A model generated the notes under the pieces. It did not search any database and was not told the origin of the DNA. It saw only the letters and a list, made by a program, of their open reading frames with translations. From assembly GCF_029893355.1 (NCBI RefSeq), contig NZ_JARZAI010000008.1, positions 206,143-270,142 on the forward strand: DNA of 64,000 nucleotides, in the 5' to 3' direction. Position numbers and translations under genes: made by a program. Origin of the DNA: Kitasatospora sp. MAA4 (GTDB lineage Bacteria > Actinomycetota > Actinomycetes > Streptomycetales > Streptomycetaceae). Of this stretch, positions 60,087 through 64,000 are shown piece by piece. Each line of letters begins with the position of its first letter. The first letter of the stretch is position 1.

Positions 60087-60518
60087 ATGGGACGCCCGGT
60101 CAGAATCGCGGTAGTCGTGCTCGCCGCTCTCGGCGCTGTCTGCCTGCCCACCGCCGCCTTCGCGAACGACGCGGTGCCCGCCTCGAACAACACGCTGGTG
60201 ATCGGCAACGACAACCAGCTCGCCGGAGACGACATCTTCAACGCCGGCCACGACAACACGGTCGGCTCCTACAACGGCGCCCAGTCGGGCGTCGGTGTCG
60301 GCACCGGCACCGGCACTGGCACCGGGACGGCGAGCGACGATGACGCGGACGCGGTCTCGAACAACACGTTCGTGATGGGCAACGACAACCAGCTCGCCGC
60401 GAACGACATCTTCGACGCGGCCAACGACAACACCGTCGGCTCGCACAACGGCGGTTCGAGCGGCGTCGCGGTCGCCGACGGCATGGTGGACGCTGCCGGT
60501 TCGACGATGGTCGAGTAG
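60087..60518 (+). CDS. Secreted Asn/Asp/Gly-repeat protein
   Basis: 143 residues with a Sec signal peptide (MGRPVRIAVVVLAALGAVCL, cleavage near AFA 26). The mature part has two nearly identical 32-residue repeats (about 33-64 and 91-122), beginning SNNTLVIGNDNQLA and SNNTFVMGNDNQLA and ending DNTVGSYNG and DNTVGSHNG, separated by a Gly-Thr run. Asn/Gln/Gly-rich repeats of this kind recall curli- or chaplin-like amyloid or beta-solenoid surface proteins. No Cys and no sorting signal. ATG 60087 has GGAAGGA upstream. No family known to me. Confidence 0.8.
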   Translation: MGRPVRIAVVVLAALGAVCLPTAAFANDAVPASNNTLVIGNDNQLAGDDIFNAGHDNTVGSYNGAQSGVGVGTGTGTGTGTASDDDADAVSNNTFVMGNDNQLAANDIFDAANDNTVGSHNGGSSGVAVADGMVDAAGSTMVE

Positions 60519-60572
60519 GCGGGAGTAGGCGAGTAGGACGGCTGCGCCGCCCCTGACCGGCCACCGGCCCGA

Positions 60573-60833
60573 TCAGGGGCGGCGACCGATGTGGACGACC
60601 ACGACCGCCTTCCGCTCCTCGTCGACCGTGTACAGGACCTGGTGCCCACTCGCGGCCTTCCGCTGGTAGCGCAGGCCGGTGGAGCTCGGCCCGGAGCTCA
60701 GTGGAGCCGACGGCGGGGCGCACGGGGAGTGCCTCAGCACCTCCAGGTCCTCCAGGACGGCCAGCGCGGTGTGCTCGGGGAGCCGCAGCGCCTGGGAGCA
60801 GGCCGAAGCGATGAGCCGGACCGTGTAGCTCAC
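60573..60833 (-). CDS. RelE/ParE-type toxin
   Basis: 86 residues starting VSYTVRLIASACSQALRL (GTG 60833). It has the compact RelE/ParE fold pattern: an N-terminal strand, two helices, then GLRYQRKAASGHQVLYTVDEE and a final strand VVVVHIGRR. Its start overlaps the antitoxin stop by 4 bp (GTGA). RelE-type toxins cleave mRNA at the ribosome; ParE-type poison gyrase; which applies is not clear. Confidence 0.85.
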   Translation of the reverse strand: MSYTVRLIASACSQALRLPEHTALAVLEDLEVLRHSPCAPPSAPLSSGPSSTGLRYQRKAASGHQVLYTVDEERKAVVVVHIGRRP

Positions 60834-61138
60834 CGGTCCTCTCGCTCTTGCAGATGCTCGTTGAGCTCGCGTTCGTGGCGGCGGTTGCGCCGTCGATCGT
60901 GGATGGCGAGCTTCACTTCGCTCAGGCTGTGGGTGGACTCGTGCCGGCCCTCCCTGAGCAGCCAGTCGATCTTCTCGACCTGCAACTGCTGGTGTTCGAT
61001 CGGCAGTTCCGTCGGCACCACGGCCGCGACCGGGCGGTTGTGGCGGGTGATGACGGTGGTGCGGCCCTGGGTGGCGCGGGCGATGACGTCCGCCAACCGG
61101 GCGCGCGCTTCCCGGACGGGGACGAACTCCTTGGTCAT
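60830..61138 (-). CDS. Phd/YefM-type antitoxin
   Basis: 102 residues. The N-terminal Phd/YefM DNA-binding fold shows FVPVREARARLADVIARA and TVITRHNRPVAAVVP. The C-terminal half is charged and would wrap the toxin. It is the first gene of the pair, and in this family the complex represses its own promoter in the region right of 61138. Confidence 0.88.
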   Translation of the reverse strand: MTKEFVPVREARARLADVIARATQGRTTVITRHNRPVAAVVPTELPIEHQQLQVEKIDWLLREGRHESTHSLSEVKLAIHDRRRNRRHERELNEHLQEREDR

Positions 61139-61385
61139 GGCAGGAGTGTAGGGAGGCAGCGAGGGGCCCCGGAGCCGAAAGCCCGGAGTGTGTACACCTT
61201 GCCCAGGTGGTCTGCATGGCGCGGCTGTGGCGTGACTATGGCGGACCGGTCGGCTGGGCCATCTTTCCGGCTGGGCCGGGTTTTTGTGTACAGGACGCCG
61301 TGCGGGCGGACAGCAGGGACGCGTGAGGTCCTAGAGTCCTGATGCTGTGACAGGCGGTGCTGAGTCGTGCGAGGGAGGGCCGTCC

Positions 61386-61523
61386 ATGAGTGGCTGGAGC
61401 GGACGACGGCGGCGGGCAACTCGCCGTGCGGGACGGGCCGTTCGCCGGTGGACGCCGAGCGTTGCGGCGTTGGCGACGGTGGCTTCGACCGGCGTCCAGG
61501 TCTGGGACCGCCTGAGGCGCTGA
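61386..61523 (+). CDS. Possible 45-residue basic membrane peptide
   Basis: ATG 61386 has an excellent GAGGGAGGG site 6 bases upstream. The product starts MSGWSGRRRRATRRAGRAVR, very basic, and continues with a short hydrophobic stretch (TPSVAALATVASTGVQVW) ending DRLRR. A nested hairpin begins 13 bp after the stop. Coding status is uncertain, as high-GC sequence produces such frames by chance. Confidence 0.35.
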   Translation: MSGWSGRRRRATRRAGRAVRRWTPSVAALATVASTGVQVWDRLRR

Positions 61524-61535
61524 GTGCGCGATCGG

Positions 61536-61598
61536 CAGTTCCCGTCGGGCGTGCGACCCCATCGCACCCGACCCCGCGGGCTGGCCCGACGGGAACTG
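61536..61598 (+). terminator. Nested long hairpin
   Basis: CAGTTCCCGTCGGGC (61536-61550) pairs perfectly over 15 bp with GCCCGACGGGAACTG (61584-61598). Inside the loop, GTGCGA (61551-61556) pairs with TCGCAC (61562-61567). It may end the small frame upstream or be a structured RNA. Confidence 0.55.
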
Positions 61599-62165
61599 TC
61601 GACGATCGGGCCGGTGCACACCCACTCCGGGCGCCCGAACGGACCGCCGCCGGCGCACGGACGCCGTTGCGGTGGACCGATCCTGACTCACCGTCGGCCC
61701 GGCGGCCAGTCCCGCACCGCTCTGAGAATCCTCTGAATACCCGAGGTCGAATGCGCAGGCCCGCGCGAATCCCGCCGGAATGCGGGACGGGACGTTCCGC
61801 GCGGCCGAGGCGGGGAGCCAACTTCTCAGTTCTCTCTGAATATCGGCGGTAGCCGGATCGGGCTGTGCAAGCCCGTTGACCCCCCTTCGTCAACTCTGCT
61901 TTGCTTCACGGCAGCGAACGGCGCACTACCTGTCATACGGCCAAACACCGTGCGAGCCCGCATGGTTGGTTCCACCGGTTCAGGTTCCACGCTCCACCGG
62001 GTTCCACGTCACGCCGTGCCCAGATGTGCAGCTGCCAGGCGTTCGTCACTGCGCAGGAGGCCATGCACGCCTCTGGTGCGTCTCGCTGCCCTGACCCCCA
62101 TAGCCGACCGCCCGTTCTGCCGAACCGGCAGCGGGCGATCAGCAGCAGAGAGGATCCCCCACAGA
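61599..62165. other. 567-bp region without a recognised gene
   Basis: Leader and promoter region of the secreted protein at 62166. Nothing coding is convincing. Short repeats of GTTCCAC-like units occur around 61970-62010. Confidence 0.4.
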
Positions 62166-64000
62166 ATGGGTACCCCCCACATCCGCGGCGCGGCCCGACT
62201 TGCCTTGACCGGCGTCGCGTCGCTGTCCCTGGTAACCGGTGCCATGCTGGCCGTTGCCGCACCCCAGGCAGTGGCCGCGCCGGTTGCGCACCCGACGCAG
62301 GTCAGCAGCAGCGTCACCGACCCCTACAGCCCCGAGTACCAGCACGCGTACCGGCACGGGGCGATGCCGACCATCCAGCAGAACGCCAAGATGAAGTCGT
62401 GGGCCGCCGGCCAGGCTTCGCCGAACGCGGCGACCGGGCCGGAGACGCTGTCCTACGGCGGCGGCGTCAACGGGGTCGGCGTCAACGACGGCAAGTCCCA
62501 GGTCTACCTGGTGTTCTACGGCTCCCAGTGGGGCAGCCAGAGCACCGACAGCAACGGGAACGCGAAGTTCTCGGGCGACGCGGACGGCGCCGCCGGCGCA
62601 GCCCAGCAGATGTTCAAGGGCATCGGCACCGGCAACGAGCTGTGGTCGGCCGACCTGACCCAGTGGTGCGACGGCCCGAACGTGGCCACCGGCGCGACCA
62701 GTTGCCCCTCGAACGCCAGCTTCGTGCCGTACCAGGCCGGCGGCATCCTCTCGGGCGTGTACTACGACAACTCGGCCGCCTCGCCGAGTGCCACGACCGG
62801 GAACCAGCTCGGCGCGGAGGCCGTCAAGGCCGCCGCCCACTTCGGCAACACCACGGCCGCGTCCAACCGGCACGCGTACTACGTGATCATGTCGCCGACC
62901 GGGACCAACCCGGACAGCTACCAGGGCCAGTACTGCGCCTGGCACGACTACACCGGTGACTCCTCGCTGACCGGTGGCGCGGTGAACTCGCCCTACGGCG
63001 ACCTCGCGTTCAGCAACCAGCCGTACAACATGGACTCGGGCCAGGGCTGTGGCGTCGGCTTCGTCACCTCGCCCGGCACCCTGGACGGTTGGACGATGAC
63101 CCTCGGCCACGAGTGGCACGAGATGATGTCCGACCAGTTCCCGGCCGGCGGCTGGACCAACCAGGTCAGCGGCAGCTCGTTCAACGGCCAGGAGAACTCC
63201 GACGAGTGCGCGTGGCTGGCGCCCGGCACCGCCGGTGGCGCGGCCATGGTCACCATGGGCACCGCCGGTACCTTCGCCGAGCAGGCCAGCTGGTCCAACG
63301 ACACCAACGCGTGCTCCATCTCGCACCCGATCGTGGGCGGCGGCGGCCAGGGCAACACCGTCACGGTGACCAACCCGGGCAGCCAGAGCGGCACCGTCGG
63401 TACCGCGGCCTCGCTGCAGATCAGTGCCTCCGACTCGGGTAGCGCTTCGCTGACCTACTCGGCCACCGGTCTCCCCGCGGGCCTGAGCATCAACGCCTCC
63501 AGCGGCCTGATCTCCGGCACCCCGACCGCTGCCGGCACCAGCTCGGTGACCGTCAAGGCCACGGACAGCACCGGCGCCTCGGGCAGCACCTCCTTCAGCT
63601 GGACCGAGACCGGCTCCACCGGTGGCAACACCGTCACGGTGTCCAGCCCCGGCAACCAGACCACCACCACCGGCGGTTCGGTCAGCCTCCAGGTCAACGG
63701 CAGTGACTCGGCCTCCGGCCAGACCCTGACCTACTCCGCCACCGGCCTGCCGACCGGCCTGTCGATCAGCTCCTCGGGCCTGATCTCCGGCACCGCCTCC
63801 ACCGCCGGCACCTACAGCGTGAGCGTCAAGGCCACCGACACCACCGGCGCCAACGGCTCGGCCAGCTTCAGCTGGACCGTCAGCGGCGGCGGCAGCGGCT
63901 GCGGTTCCCAGCTCCTCGGCAACGCCGGCTTCGAGACCGGCAGCGCCGCCCCCTGGACCGCCACCGCCGGCGTCATCGACAACAGCAGCAGCGAGCCCGC
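62166..64000 (+). CDS. Large secreted protein with HExxE motif and Ig-like repeats, 3' end missing
   Basis: Open to the right edge: 611 codons visible. A signal peptide (LALTGVASLSLVTGAMLAVA, cleavage near VAA 37) leads into a roughly 350-residue domain with YLVFYGSQWG and LGHEWHEMM, where H315-E316-x-x-E319 resembles a metal site, followed by DECAW. Two putative-Ig (He_PIG) repeats come next (about 397-480 and 488-573), each with LTYSATGLP and LISGT. At about 577 a CGSQLLGNAGFETG module begins, like carbohydrate-binding or PPC-type C-terminal domains of exported enzymes. Probably an extracellular hydrolase; peptidase activity is inference. Confidence 0.85.
   Translation, partial: MGTPHIRGAARLALTGVASLSLVTGAMLAVAAPQAVAAPVAHPTQVSSSVTDPYSPEYQHAYRHGAMPTIQQNAKMKSWAAGQASPNAATGPETLSYGGGVNGVGVNDGKSQVYLVFYGSQWGSQSTDSNGNAKFSGDADGAAGAAQQMFKGIGTGNELWSADLTQWCDGPNVATGATSCPSNASFVPYQAGGILSGVYYDNSAASPSATTGNQLGAEAVKAAAHFGNTTAASNRHAYYVIMSPTGTNPDSYQGQYCAWHDYTGDSSLTGGAVNSPYGDLAFSNQPYNMDSGQGCGVGFVTSPGTLDGWTMTLGHEWHEMMSDQFPAGGWTNQVSGSSFNGQENSDECAWLAPGTAGGAAMVTMGTAGTFAEQASWSNDTNACSISHPIVGGGGQGNTVTVTNPGSQSGTVGTAASLQISASDSGSASLTYSATGLPAGLSINASSGLISGTPTAAGTSSVTVKATDSTGASGSTSFSWTETGSTGGNTVTVSSPGNQTTTTGGSVSLQVNGSDSASGQTLTYSATGLPTGLSISSSGLISGTASTAGTYSVSVKATDTTGANGSASFSWTVSGGGSGCGSQLLGNAGFETGSAAPWTATAGVIDNSSSEP

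Noticed and set aside
60295..60335. GGCACC-type short repeat as a CRISPR or microsatellite
   Set aside because: It encodes the Gly-Thr linker of the secreted repeat protein and has no spacers.
61367..61852. 161-codon plus-strand frame
   Set aside because: Arg/Pro-rich text with no motif, running through a strong nested hairpin.

Overview
The window is high-GC actinomycete chromosome, most likely from the Streptomycetaceae (Streptomyces, Kitasatospora or Streptacidiphilus). The reasons are strong G/C in third codon positions, GTG and TTG starts, many TetR/LuxR/AraC/XRE regulators, Ser/Thr kinases with extracellular domains, secreted phospholipases C and D, a DUF397 gene, and Tat or lipoprotein exports. 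The genus is inferred, not shown. The largest feature visible is one tRNA gene (initiator Met, 21102-21175).

Layout. 1-24.9 kb is ordinary chromosome: an NADP-binding fragment; a TetR/hydrolase pair with tandem palindromic operators; phosphoglucomutase; a sedolisin-type protease; a spore/anti-sigma-like ATPase divergent from a large LuxR ATPase; a FUSC-type transporter; a Ser/Thr kinase with a membrane partner that carries a similar outer domain; phospholipase D; a lactonase-like MBL enzyme; an Smr-domain protein; an AraC/VOC pair; phospholipase C; GNAT; tRNA-fMet; dienelactone hydrolase with a divergent XRE regulator; and several small enzymes.

24.9-33.6 kb is an accessory patch. It holds a 134-bp non-autonomous element, an NADH pyrophosphatase gene, a complete 1.67-kb IS5-family element with a passenger gene, the stump of an XRE/DUF5753 regulator with its DUF397 partner, a 199-bp duplicated piece of a methyltransferase gene, and a small orphan modification cluster (P450, two methyltransferases, and a divergent PPW-type methylase).

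33.8-41.8 kb looks like an immunity/signalling island. It has two systems: (i) a two-gene unit of a membrane protein and a TIR-TM-WD40 protein; (ii) a two-gene unit of a 48-residue single-pass membrane protein and an NB-ARC/TPR (NLR-like) protein. In (ii) the tail of the small protein carries the same short motif that occurs twice at the N-terminus of the NLR-like protein. This is the strongest candidate for an undescribed system here: an NLR-like sensor coupled to a tiny membrane effector through a shared prion-like/RHIM-like segment.

41.9-53 kb is a catabolic/transport block (FAD oxidoreductase, Tat-exported amine oxidase, TetR, amidohydrolase, five-gene oligopeptide ABC transporter). A repeated operator around the TetR gene probably ties it together. 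53-64 kb holds an MDMPI-like protein, an orphan degenerate Fic/Doc protein with a near-perfect operator, a TetR/hydrolase pair, prolyl aminopeptidase, a second Ser/Thr kinase, a methyltransferase, a rhomboid-like protein, a secreted Asn/Asp-repeat protein, a Phd/RelE toxin-antitoxin pair, a stretch with nested hairpins, and the start of a large secreted protein with Ig-like repeats that runs off the right edge.
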